DNA of 64,000 nucleotides from an uncultured Candidatus Saccharibacteria bacterium (GCA_946530965.1 CAMNAK010000001.1:1-64000); one strand, 5' to 3'. Numbered from the stretch's first letter, positions 36,363 through 45,046 are shown. Numbers and translations are program-made. The notes: generated from the letters alone by a model not told the origin.

Positions 36363-36473
36363 ATGAAATTTAGCAAAAGAAGGAGGTGTTATCATTGTCA
36401 GACAATGATAACAGCAGTAAGCAGCTCGAGTATGCAATGCTCAGATACGAGCTTGCGCGAGACAAAATCTTAA
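36363..36473 (+). CDS. possible leader ORF overlapping the alarmone synthetase
   Basis: ATG with GGAG 8 nt upstream opens a 36-residue frame (MKFSKRRRCYHCQ...) that overlaps the synthetase start in another frame and contains its GGAGG site. If translated, ribosomes would cross the synthetase start region. No homology seen; low confidence. Confidence 0.3.
   Translation: MKFSKRRRCYHCQTMITAVSSSSMQCSDTSLRETKS
36388..36412 (+). promoter_or_regulatory. perfect palindrome over the synthetase start codon
   Basis: GTTATCATTGTC (36388-36399) and GACAATGATAAC (36401-36412) are exact complements around a single base. The TTG start codon (36395) lies inside. It can act as an mRNA hairpin hiding the start codon or as a DNA operator. 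Confidence 0.7.
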
Positions 36474-36745
36474 ACGCGATTGAGGGGATCAAAAGAGAGC
36501 TTGAGCTCAAGCGAAGGCTTGAAGATGACCCCAACAAGTATCCACAGATAGAAAGAGTGGAATCGCGTATCAAGAGCGAAAGTTCAATCATGGCAAAATG
36601 TCAGAAAAGGGCATCGAGCCAACCATCGACAATATCGAGCAGAATATCCATGATATTGTCGGTATCCGTATCGTTACGGTATTCCGCCACGAGATCTATC
36701 AGATTGCAGACACATTGCTCGCGACGCCAGGAATTAACTTCGTGA
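36395..36745 (+). CDS. alarmone synthetase, N-terminal part (frame 1 of a split gene)
   Basis: From the TTG start (GGAGG 7 nt upstream), residues 1-71 fit the helical N-terminus of a small RelA/SpoT-type synthetase, ending in RIKSESSIMAKCQK, the R-x-K-x-x-x-S substrate-binding block. After about 36607 the frame leaves the family pattern and runs ~45 unrelated residues to a stop. The true continuation is in the -1 frame (36598-37167). Either a base was lost in the AAAA run at 36605-36608, or a shift of frame is used. Kept as a CDS entry because the start and signals look intact. Confidence 0.6.
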   Translation: MSDNDNSSKQLEYAMLRYELARDKILNAIEGIKRELELKRRLEDDPNKYPQIERVESRIKSESSIMAKCQKRASSQPSTISSRISMILSVSVSLRYSATRSIRLQTHCSRRQELTS

Positions 36746-37167
36746 AGGTTAAGGACTATATTGAGAGCCCGAAAGAATCGGGTTATCGTGGCTACCACCT
36801 GATAGTTTCAGTGGAAGTCTATTCCAGAGGACGTTCAAGTATTGTAACTGGCGAGATTCAGATTCGTGACTTACTTATGGATGCTTGGAGTAAAATCGAG
36901 CACCGCAAGAGATACAAGCCACATGACGATCTCTCTGAGAGTCTGGATGCTTCGTTTACTAAGCATGCGGATATTCTTGACCGATTCGATCTCGAAGTAG
37001 ACAACAGCGAGACATTGCTGAACAGTTTCGGGATTTCGGATCCGAATCTACCCTGTGTAGCAGCATTTCAAGGAGTGGTTGTTGTTAGCGACGAAGAGCC
37101 TGATTATGACAGCGATGCTGATACTGAGTTTGGCTCTGGTGTTAACAAGATACCCGAAGCTGATTAA
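36598..37167 (+). CDS. RelA/SpoT-type alarmone synthetase, catalytic part
   Basis: 189 residues from an internal ATG that has no Shine-Dalgarno site. It holds the (p)ppGpp synthetase blocks DIVGIRIV, VKDYIESPKESGYRGYHLIV and GEIQIRDLLMDAWSKIEHRKRYK (E-x-Q-x-R catalytic element). There is no HD hydrolase or TGS/ACT domain, so it belongs to small alarmone synthetases, some of which are toxins (toxSAS). The N-terminal substrate block lies in the other frame at 36395. The ~65-residue C-terminal tail is acidic. Joined by a -1 shift near 36607, the product would be about 257 residues, a normal size. Confidence 0.72.
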   Translation: MSEKGIEPTIDNIEQNIHDIVGIRIVTVFRHEIYQIADTLLATPGINFVKVKDYIESPKESGYRGYHLIVSVEVYSRGRSSIVTGEIQIRDLLMDAWSKIEHRKRYKPHDDLSESLDASFTKHADILDRFDLEVDNSETLLNSFGISDPNLPCVAAFQGVVVVSDEEPDYDSDADTEFGSGVNKIPEAD

Positions 37168-37200
37168 CTGCTAACTACCCCCCCGCACCTTAAAGATTTG

Positions 37201-37227
37201 AGCGCACCTGTTTGGGTGCGCTTTTCT
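37201..37227 (+). terminator. terminator of the alarmone synthetase gene
   Basis: AGCGCACC / GGGTGCGCT stem followed by TTTC. Confidence 0.85.
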
Positions 37228-37240
37228 TATGCTCCTCTAA

Positions 37241-37269
37241 TTGACAAAAATAAGCATATATGGTATAAT
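37241..37269 (+). promoter_or_regulatory. consensus promoter of the 37309 gene
   Basis: TTGACA, 17 nt, TATAAT. Confidence 0.88.
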
Positions 37270-37308
37270 TATAAACGTACCCATACAACTACAGTGAGGT
37301 GTATGTAT

Positions 37309-37671
37309 ATGAAAATTAAAGGTGTAATAAAGAACTTTAAGGTAATCTTTTCGCGCACATCGGTTGCTTATACAATCGTAATTCTCGTGTCTATGATTAC
37401 TGGCAAAATCGTAGATCATCGCATGGCGTATTGCCTCGCGCATAAGGCGGCAAAGCTTGGCGATGCTACGAAGCTCGAAAACGAGTGTGAGTTCCTTCGT
37501 GGTCTGACCCGCTATGGAGACTATAATGTCAAATTGATGTTGTGTGCCTTGGCGATTCTGTTTGTCCTCGTGGCCATTTACAGACTGATCGAAATTGCTC
37601 GCAATCGCCGCAAGGTTCAGGAAGCGCACGCTGCAGTCAAAAAGCGCGTCGCTAAAGCTACGCATCGTTAA
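37309..37671 (+). CDS. small two-helix membrane protein
   Basis: 120 residues with two hydrophobic helices (about 18-33 and 74-94), a short charged loop with two Cys between them, and a basic C-terminal tail. The ATG at 37309 is preferred to the one at 37303 because GAGGT then sits at a normal distance. No Pro residues. No known family was recognised. Own promoter and terminator. Confidence 0.68.
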   Translation: MKIKGVIKNFKVIFSRTSVAYTIVILVSMITGKIVDHRMAYCLAHKAAKLGDATKLENECEFLRGLTRYGDYNVKLMLCALAILFVLVAIYRLIEIARNRRKVQEAHAAVKKRVAKATHR

Positions 37672-37718
37672 TTCCTCGCATCTTTTTCTAAAGGAAACTG
37701 CTTTTCTGGGTACTATTT

Positions 37719-37744
37719 GTCTCCGCTTCGGCGGAGATTTTTCT
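37719..37744 (+). terminator. terminator
   Basis: TCTCCGC-TTCG-GCGGAGA stem followed by T5. Confidence 0.9.
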
Positions 37745-37794
37745 TGGGTGCCGAGCATTCGCTATATCTGTAAAAATATGTTAAAATATTCGAC

Positions 37795-39669
37795 ATGAAA
37801 GCAAGTGAAGTCCGTCAAAAATATCTAGAATTTATGAAATCTAAAGGCCATGCGCAGATTGCGCCAGCTGCTTTGGTTCTCGAAAATGATCCAACCACAC
37901 TTTTTACGGGCTCTGGCATGCAGCCACTTATGCCATATCTTCTTGGCAAAAAGCACGATAAGGGCACTCGCTTGACGAATTCTCAGCCATGCCTTCGCTT
38001 GCAGGATATTGACGATATTGGCGACCCTCGCCACTCGACTGTCTTCGAAATGCTTGGTAACTGGTCTCTTGGCGATTATTTCAAAGAGGAACAGATTCGT
38101 AACTACTTCACTTTCTTGACTAAGGAAATTGGTCTAAAACCAGAAAAGATCTATGTTACTTGCTTTATTGGCTCAGAGAAATATGGTATTCCTCGCGACG
38201 ATGAGGCGGCTTCTATCTGGCAAAAGGTCTTTGCAGAAGTTGGCATCGAGGCAGAAATTGCTGAAATCGACACCGCAGAAAACGGCGACAAGCGTGGTAT
38301 TAAGCCGGGCGAGCGCATCTTCTTCTATAACGACAAAGAAAACTGGTGGTCTCGTGGTGGTGGTATCGAAACTACGCCAATCGGCGACCCATGTGGTCCA
38401 GATTCTGAGGTCTTCTATGATTTCGGCGAAGACAAACAGGACGTCGAGAAATATGGTCAGAGCCACCCAGCTTCCGACGGTGCACGCTTTATGGAGATCG
38501 GTAACCAGGTCTTCATGCAATATCGCCGCAAAGAAGATGGTACTTTTGAAGAACTCGAACAGAAGAATGTCGACTTTGGTTCTGGTCTAGAACGTGTCAC
38601 TGCTGCAAGCATCGATTCCTTCGATATTTTCCAGATTTCGCTTTTGAAGCCAATTATTGACAAACTTACTGAGATTTCTGGCAAGGATTACGAAAGTAAT
38701 ACTTCCGAAATGCGTATTATTGCTGACCATCTCCGCGGCGCTTACCTCTTGACTGCTCAGGGTCTTGTACCAAGCAACAAGCAGCATGGTTATGCACTTC
38801 GCCGCATTATTCGCCGCGCAATCTTGAAAGCTTTAAATCTTGGTATTGAGCAGAACTTCCTTGAAGAAATCTTGCCAGCTATTGCCGAGAATTACAAAGA
38901 TTTGCCAGATAGCATTTTGACAAACCGTGATGATGTTTTAAACGTCTTAACCAAAGAAGAGCAGGCTTTCCGCCGCACGCTCAACCGTGGTATTAAGGAA
39001 CTTGGCAAGTTGAAAGAAGCTGGTCTAACTGGTAAAGAAATCTTCATGCTTCAGGATACCTATGGCTTCCCAATGGAATTGTCTGTTGAGGAGGCTTACC
39101 GTGAAGACATCAAGCTTAGTGAGAACTGGCGCGAAGAATTTAATGCCGCTCTAGAAGAGCAGCGCAATCGCTCCAAGACTGCAAGCAAGGGTATGTTCAA
39201 GGGTGGTCTAGAAGATCATGGTGAAATGTCCACGAAGTATCATACGGCTACGCATTTGCTACTTGCAGCTATTCAGAAGCTAATTAATCCAGATAGCTAT
39301 CAGCGTGGTTCAAATATTACCTCAGAGCGTATGCGTCTAGATTTCGCTTGTGATCACAAGCTAGAGAAGGAGGAGTTGCAGAAGCTCGAGGATCAGGTCA
39401 ATGAATGGATTCAGGCAGATTTGCCAGTCCAGTTCGCCGAGTATGATAAAGAATATGCTCGTAACGAGCTCAAGGCTCATGGTAGCTTCTGGGATAAGTA
39501 TCCAGAGAAGCTAACCGTCTACACGATTGGCGACTTTGATAATCCAACTTCTCGCGAAGTTTGTGGCGGTCCTCACGTTGAACATACTGGTGTGCTTGGC
39601 CACTTCAAGATCCAGAAGGAAGAAGCAAGCTCTGCTGGTGTTCGCAGAATTAAGGCAATCTTGGAATAA
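37795..39669 (+). CDS. alaS: alanyl-tRNA synthetase (lacks C-Ala domain)
   Basis: 624 residues against about 875 in Escherichia coli. The class II aminoacylation core (FTGSGMQPLMPYLLG, DPRHSTVFEMLGNWSLGDYF), the tRNA-binding middle and the editing domain (HTATHLLLAAI, CGGPHVEHTG zinc ligands) are present. The protein ends directly after the editing domain (GVRRIKAILE), so the C-Ala/DHHA1 domain that helps bind tRNA and dimerise is missing. TAAAAT lies 7 nt before the ATG (leaderless). The frame ends cleanly at a terminator, so this is a natural short form. Confidence 0.95.
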   Translation: MKASEVRQKYLEFMKSKGHAQIAPAALVLENDPTTLFTGSGMQPLMPYLLGKKHDKGTRLTNSQPCLRLQDIDDIGDPRHSTVFEMLGNWSLGDYFKEEQIRNYFTFLTKEIGLKPEKIYVTCFIGSEKYGIPRDDEAASIWQKVFAEVGIEAEIAEIDTAENGDKRGIKPGERIFFYNDKENWWSRGGGIETTPIGDPCGPDSEVFYDFGEDKQDVEKYGQSHPASDGARFMEIGNQVFMQYRRKEDGTFEELEQKNVDFGSGLERVTAASIDSFDIFQISLLKPIIDKLTEISGKDYESNTSEMRIIADHLRGAYLLTAQGLVPSNKQHGYALRRIIRRAILKALNLGIEQNFLEEILPAIAENYKDLPDSILTNRDDVLNVLTKEEQAFRRTLNRGIKELGKLKEAGLTGKEIFMLQDTYGFPMELSVEEAYREDIKLSENWREEFNAALEEQRNRSKTASKGMFKGGLEDHGEMSTKYHTATHLLLAAIQKLINPDSYQRGSNITSERMRLDFACDHKLEKEELQKLEDQVNEWIQADLPVQFAEYDKEYARNELKAHGSFWDKYPEKLTVYTIGDFDNPTSREVCGGPHVEHTGVLGHFKIQKEEASSAGVRRIKAILE

Positions 39670-39672
39670 AGA

Positions 39673-39706
39673 AAAATACCGCTCATATTAGAGCGGTATT
39701 TTTTAG
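39673..39706. terminator. bidirectional terminator
   Basis: AATACCGCTC / GAGCGGTATT stem with T6 on plus and a T-rich minus side. It ends alaS and the DsbA-like gene. Confidence 0.88.
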
Positions 39707-39713
39707 CTTTAGA

Positions 39714-40433
39714 TTAGTATTTGCCGAGCTCCGTGGCTAGAGTTGCTTTGAGATCTGTTATTTCGATATTCTCGCCGTTTAGGCGGAAGGTTGGCGTGCC
39801 TTTTAGGTCGATTTCTTTGCCGAGTCTGTATTCGAAAGCTAGTCTCTTTGCGACGGTTTCGGACTCCATGTCTGCTAGGAACTTTTCGGTGTCACCTTTG
39901 CCATCCGATGCGGCTTCAAAGTAGGAGACAAGCTCGTCTTTGAGGGCGTTGCCACTAGCGTTATACCATCTGACCTGGTTGGCGAAGAGCTGGCCTTTGT
40001 ATTCTTGCCAGTAGCCCTGCATTTGCGCGGCCGTTGCGGCGGAAGCGGCTACGACGTTGTTCTTGAAGCTTGGAAGAAGGTAGCCGCGGTAAACTACGGC
40101 GAGCTTACCGTCGGATTCTTTTACGGTCTTGTCTAGGTATTCGCTCCATTCGGCACAGTGCGAGCAAGCGTAATCTGCATACTCGTAAAGCACGACTTTG
40201 GCGGTTTTTGGATCGCCCATGGTCTTTTCTGGCAAGTTGCTCGTGAGCTCGCTGGCTTCGTAGATGCTGTCTGGATTAAGATCTTCTTTCTTGATTTGAT
40301 CGGCTAGAGATTGAATCTTGTCTAGCTTGTATTGGCTATAATCTGGGGCTTTGTTAAAAATGCTACTAAAGACCGCCAAGCCAACAAAGGCGGCCACGAT
40401 TGCCATAACGGCGATAATTGTTTTCTTGTCCAT
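39714..40433 (-). CDS. DsbA-like thiol-disulfide oxidoreductase
   Basis: 239 residues: one N-terminal anchor helix (about 5-24), then a DsbA/thioredoxin domain with the C90-S-H-C93 active site, a helical insertion, and the cis-Pro loop KGTPTFRL. It should form or shuffle disulfides in exported proteins, of which the window has several candidates (pilins, the 9356 protein). A TATAAT and an AGGAAT site precede the ATG. Confidence 0.9.
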   Translation of the reverse strand: MDKKTIIAVMAIVAAFVGLAVFSSIFNKAPDYSQYKLDKIQSLADQIKKEDLNPDSIYEASELTSNLPEKTMGDPKTAKVVLYEYADYACSHCAEWSEYLDKTVKESDGKLAVVYRGYLLPSFKNNVVAASAATAAQMQGYWQEYKGQLFANQVRWYNASGNALKDELVSYFEAASDGKGDTEKFLADMESETVAKRLAFEYRLGKEIDLKGTPTFRLNGENIEITDLKATLATELGKY

Positions 40434-40485
40434 GAATAATTCCTATTATATAACCTAGCTATTAGCTAATTACTACTGGATATTA

Positions 40486-40491
40486 TATAAT
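40486..40491 (+). promoter_or_regulatory. -10 box of a candidate small RNA
   Basis: TATAAT on plus; no clear -35 hexamer. The expected start is about 40498. Confidence 0.45.
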
Positions 40492-40497
40492 ATAAAC

Positions 40498-40578
40498 ATG
40501 TAGAGCGCAGCTCTAGGAACTACGCTCTCTAATGTTTTGGTTTAGAGTCTTCGCCTAACGGCGTTGACTCTTTTTATT
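40498..40578 (+). ncRNA. candidate ~80-nt small RNA
   Basis: After the -10 box, one hairpin (AGAGCG / CGCTCT, 40502-40528) is followed by a strong terminator hairpin (AGAGTC-TT-CGCC-TAAC-GGCG-TT-GACTCT, 40544-40571) and T5. No ORF fits inside. No known RNA family was recognised. Confidence 0.5.
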
Positions 40579-40579
40579 C

Positions 40580-40788
40580 TTCGTCACTCGGATACCGAGT
40601 TTAACTTCCACTCTCCACCATTTCAGGCAGATCGTCATAGCCATAACCTTTCTCACGGACTCTAGCAGGGCCTAGAATACTTTTCATTAAGCCCGTGCGA
40701 GTATAACTGTCAGGCTCAATTACTTGAATAACGGGGCAAACCTCAGTCCCGTGCGTGGATTATATATTGCTACAAATTTTCTTTACAA
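40580..40788 (-). other. structured non-coding segment with minus-strand promoter
   Basis: Between the small RNA candidate and ftsA no protein gene is visible. On the minus strand TTGTAA, 18 nt, TATAAT (40759-40788) would start a transcript near 40752. The following ~170 nt hold several hairpins: ACGGG / CCCGT, CACGG / CCGTG enclosing GGGC / GCCC, and ACTCGG / CCGAGT. It may be a separate RNA or a long leader of the DsbA-like gene. It did not match 6S, tmRNA, RNase P or SRP RNA motifs that I know. Confidence 0.45.
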
Positions 40789-40868
40789 GCGGAAGCATGA
40801 TGTTTATATGGGGTAGATTGATTAGCTCTATCCAAGAACGCTATTGAAAGTGTTATAATATACCTAAC

Positions 40869-42191
40869 ATGAGCATTATATCTAAAGCTTCAAAAGTCTT
40901 TCGTGGTGAACCGAGTGAGCTCGAGAATAGCTCCACAGATGTGCGCCGCGCTAATTATTCTAAAAACTCTGACGATTACCTCCTAGCCTTAGATATCGGT
41001 ACGGAATACGTCAAAGCTCTTATTGCGAAGAAAACTCGTGGCACTCTCAAAATCGTAGGTGTTGGTAAAGCTCACGAAGCTCCAACCAATATGTTTGCAG
41101 GTGCTATCGCAGATATTGCAGGCGTCGCTAAAACTTGCGAAGAAGCCCTAGTCAAAGCCGAGGAAATGGCCGAGGTTCGCGCCAAAGAAGTCATCGTTGG
41201 CATTGCTGGCGAGCTTATCAAGGGTAATACTGCCTCGATTAAATATCGCCGCCCAGAAGCTGATCGCCCAATTACTGAAGATGAAATGTCCGAGATTATC
41301 GACAAAGTCCAAAAGCGTGCTGGCGAAAAGGCTCGCCGTGAAGTCGCTATCGAAACCAACAACCCAGACGTTGAAGTTCGCCTAATTAACTCCGCTCTTG
41401 TCTCGCTACGTATTGATGGCTACAAAGTTTCTAACCCTATCGGCTTCAAGGGTAAAGAAGTTATCGTTCAGATCTATACCGCTTTTGCGCCTCTAGTTCA
41501 TATTTCTGCCATTGAACGCGTCTGTGACGAGCTTCAGCTCGATTTAGTAACCGTCGCTGTTGAGCCGTTCGCAGTTTGCCGCGCTTGTCTTGGTAACGAT
41601 CTAGAATCTAGCTTTTCTGGCATTGTGATGGATATTGGTGGCGGTACAACGGATATTGCTATTGTCGAAGATGGTGGTGTTGAAGGTACAAAGATGTTTA
41701 GCATTGGTGGTCGCAGCTTTACGCATCAAATCGCTGAGCGCCTTGGTGTAAGCTTCGCCGAAGCAGAGAAGATCAAGCTCCTTAGCGACAGCCCAAAGAT
41801 GAGCTCAGAGCTTCGTCAGAAGTTCGATAAAGCCATCGCAAGAAACCTTGATGTCTGGCAGGCTGGTGTCGAACTCGCTATCGAAGAATTTGATCAGATT
41901 GAAACCTTGCCTAATCAAGTATTCCTCTGTGGTGGTGGTGCAAGTCTTGCCGATATTCCAGAAACGCTTGCTACTGGCGATTGGTATAAAGGTTTGCCAT
42001 TCTCTCGTCGTCCGGTCATTAGTCTAATCGACCCTGACGAAATTGAGGGCGTAGAAAATACAACTGATCGCAAACTAGATCATACTTTTGTAACGGCTAT
42101 GGGTCTCCTAAGAGTCGGTATTGATACTCTTATTGGAACAGGTGACGACCGTAGCATTAAGGCAAAGCTCGCAAGATTATTAAGGAAATAA
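40869..42191 (+). CDS. ftsA: cell division protein FtsA
   Basis: 440 residues, actin-like ATPase. LALDIGTEYVKAL (phosphate 1), the SHS2 domain (about 90-180), VMDIGGGTTDIAIVEDG (phosphate 2) and LCGGGASLADIP (adenosine) are present. The final ~20 residues are basic and amphipathic (AKLARLLRK), fitting the membrane-targeting helix. FtsA tethers FtsZ to the membrane. The usual ftsZ neighbour is absent: the next gene is on the other strand. TATAAT lies 9 nt before the ATG. Confidence 0.94.
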   Translation: MSIISKASKVFRGEPSELENSSTDVRRANYSKNSDDYLLALDIGTEYVKALIAKKTRGTLKIVGVGKAHEAPTNMFAGAIADIAGVAKTCEEALVKAEEMAEVRAKEVIVGIAGELIKGNTASIKYRRPEADRPITEDEMSEIIDKVQKRAGEKARREVAIETNNPDVEVRLINSALVSLRIDGYKVSNPIGFKGKEVIVQIYTAFAPLVHISAIERVCDELQLDLVTVAVEPFAVCRACLGNDLESSFSGIVMDIGGGTTDIAIVEDGGVEGTKMFSIGGRSFTHQIAERLGVSFAEAEKIKLLSDSPKMSSELRQKFDKAIARNLDVWQAGVELAIEEFDQIETLPNQVFLCGGGASLADIPETLATGDWYKGLPFSRRPVISLIDPDEIEGVENTTDRKLDHTFVTAMGLLRVGIDTLIGTGDDRSIKAKLARLLRK

Positions 42192-42193
42192 AA

Positions 42194-42225
42194 AAATATA
42201 GGCCCGAATTTGGGTCTATATTTTT
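42194..42225. terminator. bidirectional terminator
   Basis: ATATAGGCCC / GGGTCTATAT stem flanked by A and T runs between convergent ftsA and the RluB-like gene. Confidence 0.85.
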
Positions 42226-42916
42226 ATCTAGGCTTTTTGAATTCTACGTATTCGCCAGGCTTTAGGCCGGATAGTGAATAGATTCCGAAGCTAACACGAT
42301 GTAGCTTTACTACTTTGTATCCTAGCGCGTCGAAGGTGCGGCGGATCTGCCTGTTGCGTCCTTCACTCATTGTAACGCGCCATTTTCTGCGCTTGTCGTC
42401 GGTATCTAGCTTTTCTAGTCCGAGCTGACTCTTGCCGTCTGCCAGGGTCACGCCAAAATCCGAAATCATCTGCTGATGTAGTGGCGCCAAATCTCTATCA
42501 ATCTCTACTTCGTAAACCTTCGTCTTATGAAACTTTGGATGTGTCATCTCGAAGGCAAAATCTCCATCATTGGTGAGAAGCAAAATGCCAGAGGAATCTT
42601 TATCTAGTCTGCCGACATTTTTTAGATTCTGAAGCTCTTTTGGTAGTAGTTCATAAATCGTAGGTGTATCGCCCTGACGTTTCTTGCTACAAACATATCC
42701 AGTAGGCTTATTCAGGGCAAAGTAGCGAAGTTCTTCTTTTTGGATATTCTTGCCAGCAATAGAAACTTCGTCGTTATTGCCAACGCGTGCACCGAGCTCG
42801 GCCGGCTTCTTGTTTACGAGAACTTTGCCAGCAGAAATAAGCTCGTCTGCCTCGCGGCGCGAGATGCCAAAATTAGTACTCAGATATTTATTGAGTCTTA
42901 CTTTGTCTTCGCTCAT
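42224..42916 (-). CDS. rluB: rRNA pseudouridine synthase, RsuA/RluB family
   Basis: 230 residues: an S4 RNA-binding domain (about 6-60, VRLNKYLSTNFGISRREAD) and the catalytic domain with NVGRLDKDSSGILLLTNDG (catalytic Asp) and MSEGRNRQIRR. The family makes pseudouridine in 23S (RluB/RluE/RluF) or 16S (RsuA) rRNA; RluB, acting near 23S position 2605, is the likeliest but not proven. TATAAT lies 11 nt before the ATG. Confidence 0.88.
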   Translation of the reverse strand: MSEDKVRLNKYLSTNFGISRREADELISAGKVLVNKKPAELGARVGNNDEVSIAGKNIQKEELRYFALNKPTGYVCSKKRQGDTPTIYELLPKELQNLKNVGRLDKDSSGILLLTNDGDFAFEMTHPKFHKTKVYEVEIDRDLAPLHQQMISDFGVTLADGKSQLGLEKLDTDDKRRKWRVTMSEGRNRQIRRTFDALGYKVVKLHRVSFGIYSLSGLKPGEYVEFKKPR

Positions 42917-42952
42917 AATCGCAATCTATTATATAACAAAAGAAATAACAAA

Positions 42953-45019
42953 CTAATTCTCGGTGCTTTCTTCGCTGTTTCCCGAGGATTCTTCAGGAGT
43001 GTCCTGGTCGAAGTTTTGCATATTTACGCCAAGAGCTGTGTTGTCTGCCTTGAGGAAATCTGGCAACTGATCATCTGCTTCGTCGAGAATAGTACCAGAT
43101 TCTTCTTCGTTGGTTTTCTCGGCAGCGCCTTGCTCGCGTAGTCTAGCTGCCTCGGCAGTAATTGGGTCGTCGGCCAGTTCGCGTGCCATTTCTGCGGCTA
43201 ATGGATTGACGACCTCGGCTTCAATATTGCCATCATCTTCGCTTAGCTGCTCAGTTAAATCATTAACGTAACCTGGCATGATAGGTTCAACGACTTCTTC
43301 CTCTTGTTTGTCGGCTGTAAAATCGTCATCCGAATCCTGTTCAAGAGAATCGTTATCAAAATCAAGGCCCATTTTCTTTTCGGCTTCGGCAACCTGGGAC
43401 TGCTCGAAAGAGTTAATCTGAGCTTCTTCGGATTCGTTCCTAGAAGAGTCGTTACTACTAGGCTCGTCTTTTGGAGGAATCGAAAAATCTACAGGACCAT
43501 CTTCGATGGAACTAAGAAAAGTATCCTCGGAGTCTTGCTTTTTGGAAACATCAGAAAAATTATCTTTGCTTTCTGGCTTAGATTCATTTTCTGTTTTGTT
43601 TTCCGGCTCCGCAGTTAAATCAAGTGGTGGCGGAGTCGGCGCGTTAAAAGGGTTTTCTTGTGACGCCCCCTGATCGTCACTGAGCAATTGCTCCATTTGT
43701 TTTGCCATCTGCTCGCGAGCTTCGGCAAAGTTAGTGTTACCAATTGGTTGAATTACGCGTTCGCCGCCTGTTGGCTGAGCTGGAGCCTGAGGCTTCGGTT
43801 CTTCGAATTGTACCTGGTTTGTAGCCTGAGGATTAATAGCCGGAGCTACTGTCTGTGGAGCTTGAGCCAAATCCTGAGGAGCATTCGGAATAATCTGAGT
43901 TGTATCGACTACTGGAGCGGCTCCTGCTGGAGGAACTACTAAATCATCTTGTGGAGTAGCGGGTGCTGCTGGCGCCTCTGGTGCTGGAGCTACTGGAGCT
44001 TCAGGAGCAGCTGGCATTTCGGACATTGCAGGTGCAGCTGGTGCTTCTGGCATAGCTGGTGCTTCAGGCATTGCTGGAGCCTGTGGCATTTCTGGCATAG
44101 CCGGAGCTTGTGGTGCAAACTCTGCAATTGGAGCTTCTGGGGCAGCCGGAGCTTCGACCTGTGGAACGAATGCTGTGTCCGTAGTAAGATTCTGAGCTGG
44201 ATTCTGCTGTGGTTCAGCTGCGAAATCTGCAGGATTTGGCATTGGTGGCATAACTGGCATTTCCGGAACGGCTGCGGCTTCTGGCGCCTGCGGCGCAACT
44301 GGTGCTGGAGCTACTGGAGCTTCCGGAGCTACTGGCATTTCAGGCATTGCAGGAGCTGCTGGCGCTTCTGGCATAGTCGGAGCTTCAGGCATAACCGGCG
44401 TCTGTGGTGCGGCTGGCATCTCTGGCATTGCTGGAGCCTGAGGAGCAAACTGTGGTGCTGCTTCTGGGGCTACTGGTGCCTCTGGTGCTGGAGCTGGTGC
44501 TACAGGTGCAGGCTGTTCGGCTGCTGGAGCCTGAGGTGGAATTGGTTCAAGTGTTGGCGGGGTAGCAGGATTAATTGGCTCGCCAGGAGCTGCTGGGCGA
44601 GGTGGAATTGCTGCTACGGTGTCAAGATTTGCTGCGGCGTTTGCATTTGGTGCATCACCAAGCAAATCATGGACAGTATTAACTACATCCTCGATGCCGA
44701 CCTGAGACTTAACAAGGTAGCGGTCTGCGCCGAGTGCTTCACCGCGTTGTCTCTGATCATCGCTCGAAAGAGCGGTCATCATAATCACTTTGATATTCTT
44801 TGTTTCTGGTGTAGCGCGCAAGATATCTAGCATATCGAAACCAGAAATCTTTGGCATCATTACGTCTGCAATGATTAGATCTGGTTTTTCCTGCACGGCA
44901 AGAGCAAGGCCTTCTTCGCCATCGCCAGCAGATACGATATTATAGCCTTCTGCGACCAACCTGATACTATAAATTTCGCGTAGGGACTTATCGTCCTCGA
45001 CTAACATTATCTTGGTCAT
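42953..45019 (-). CDS. response regulator with a ~550-residue Pro/Ala and acidic tail
   Basis: 688 residues. An intact receiver domain fills residues 1-120 (D9, D10, phosphoacceptor D52 in IIADVMMPK, Lys104 in LVKSQ). No DNA-binding or enzymatic output domain follows. Instead residues ~130-430 are repeats of Ala-Pro, Pro-Glu-Met-Pro and Pro-Glu-Ala-Pro, then an acidic, Ser/Asn-rich region to the end. The tail may be a flexible arm or binding platform. It follows its histidine kinase by 27 nt. The repeats make slippage and length variation likely. Confidence 0.9.
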   Translation of the reverse strand: MTKIMLVEDDKSLREIYSIRLVAEGYNIVSAGDGEEGLALAVQEKPDLIIADVMMPKISGFDMLDILRATPETKNIKVIMMTALSSDDQRQRGEALGADRYLVKSQVGIEDVVNTVHDLLGDAPNANAAANLDTVAAIPPRPAAPGEPINPATPPTLEPIPPQAPAAEQPAPVAPAPAPEAPVAPEAAPQFAPQAPAMPEMPAAPQTPVMPEAPTMPEAPAAPAMPEMPVAPEAPVAPAPVAPQAPEAAAVPEMPVMPPMPNPADFAAEPQQNPAQNLTTDTAFVPQVEAPAAPEAPIAEFAPQAPAMPEMPQAPAMPEAPAMPEAPAAPAMSEMPAAPEAPVAPAPEAPAAPATPQDDLVVPPAGAAPVVDTTQIIPNAPQDLAQAPQTVAPAINPQATNQVQFEEPKPQAPAQPTGGERVIQPIGNTNFAEAREQMAKQMEQLLSDDQGASQENPFNAPTPPPLDLTAEPENKTENESKPESKDNFSDVSKKQDSEDTFLSSIEDGPVDFSIPPKDEPSSNDSSRNESEEAQINSFEQSQVAEAEKKMGLDFDNDSLEQDSDDDFTADKQEEEVVEPIMPGYVNDLTEQLSEDDGNIEAEVVNPLAAEMARELADDPITAEAARLREQGAAEKTNEEESGTILDEADDQLPDFLKADNTALGVNMQNFDQDTPEESSGNSEESTEN

Positions 45020-45046
45020 CTTACATCCATTCTATAATAATTATGC

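Noticed and set aside
40580..40868. Riboswitch or leader for ftsA
   Set aside because: ftsA has its own TATAAT 9 nt before the ATG, so upstream RNA would not be in its mRNA.
43949..44830. Plus-strand frame rich in Trp, Cys and Ser
   Set aside because: It is the complement of the Pro/Ala repeat of the response regulator; a by-product of low-complexity codons.
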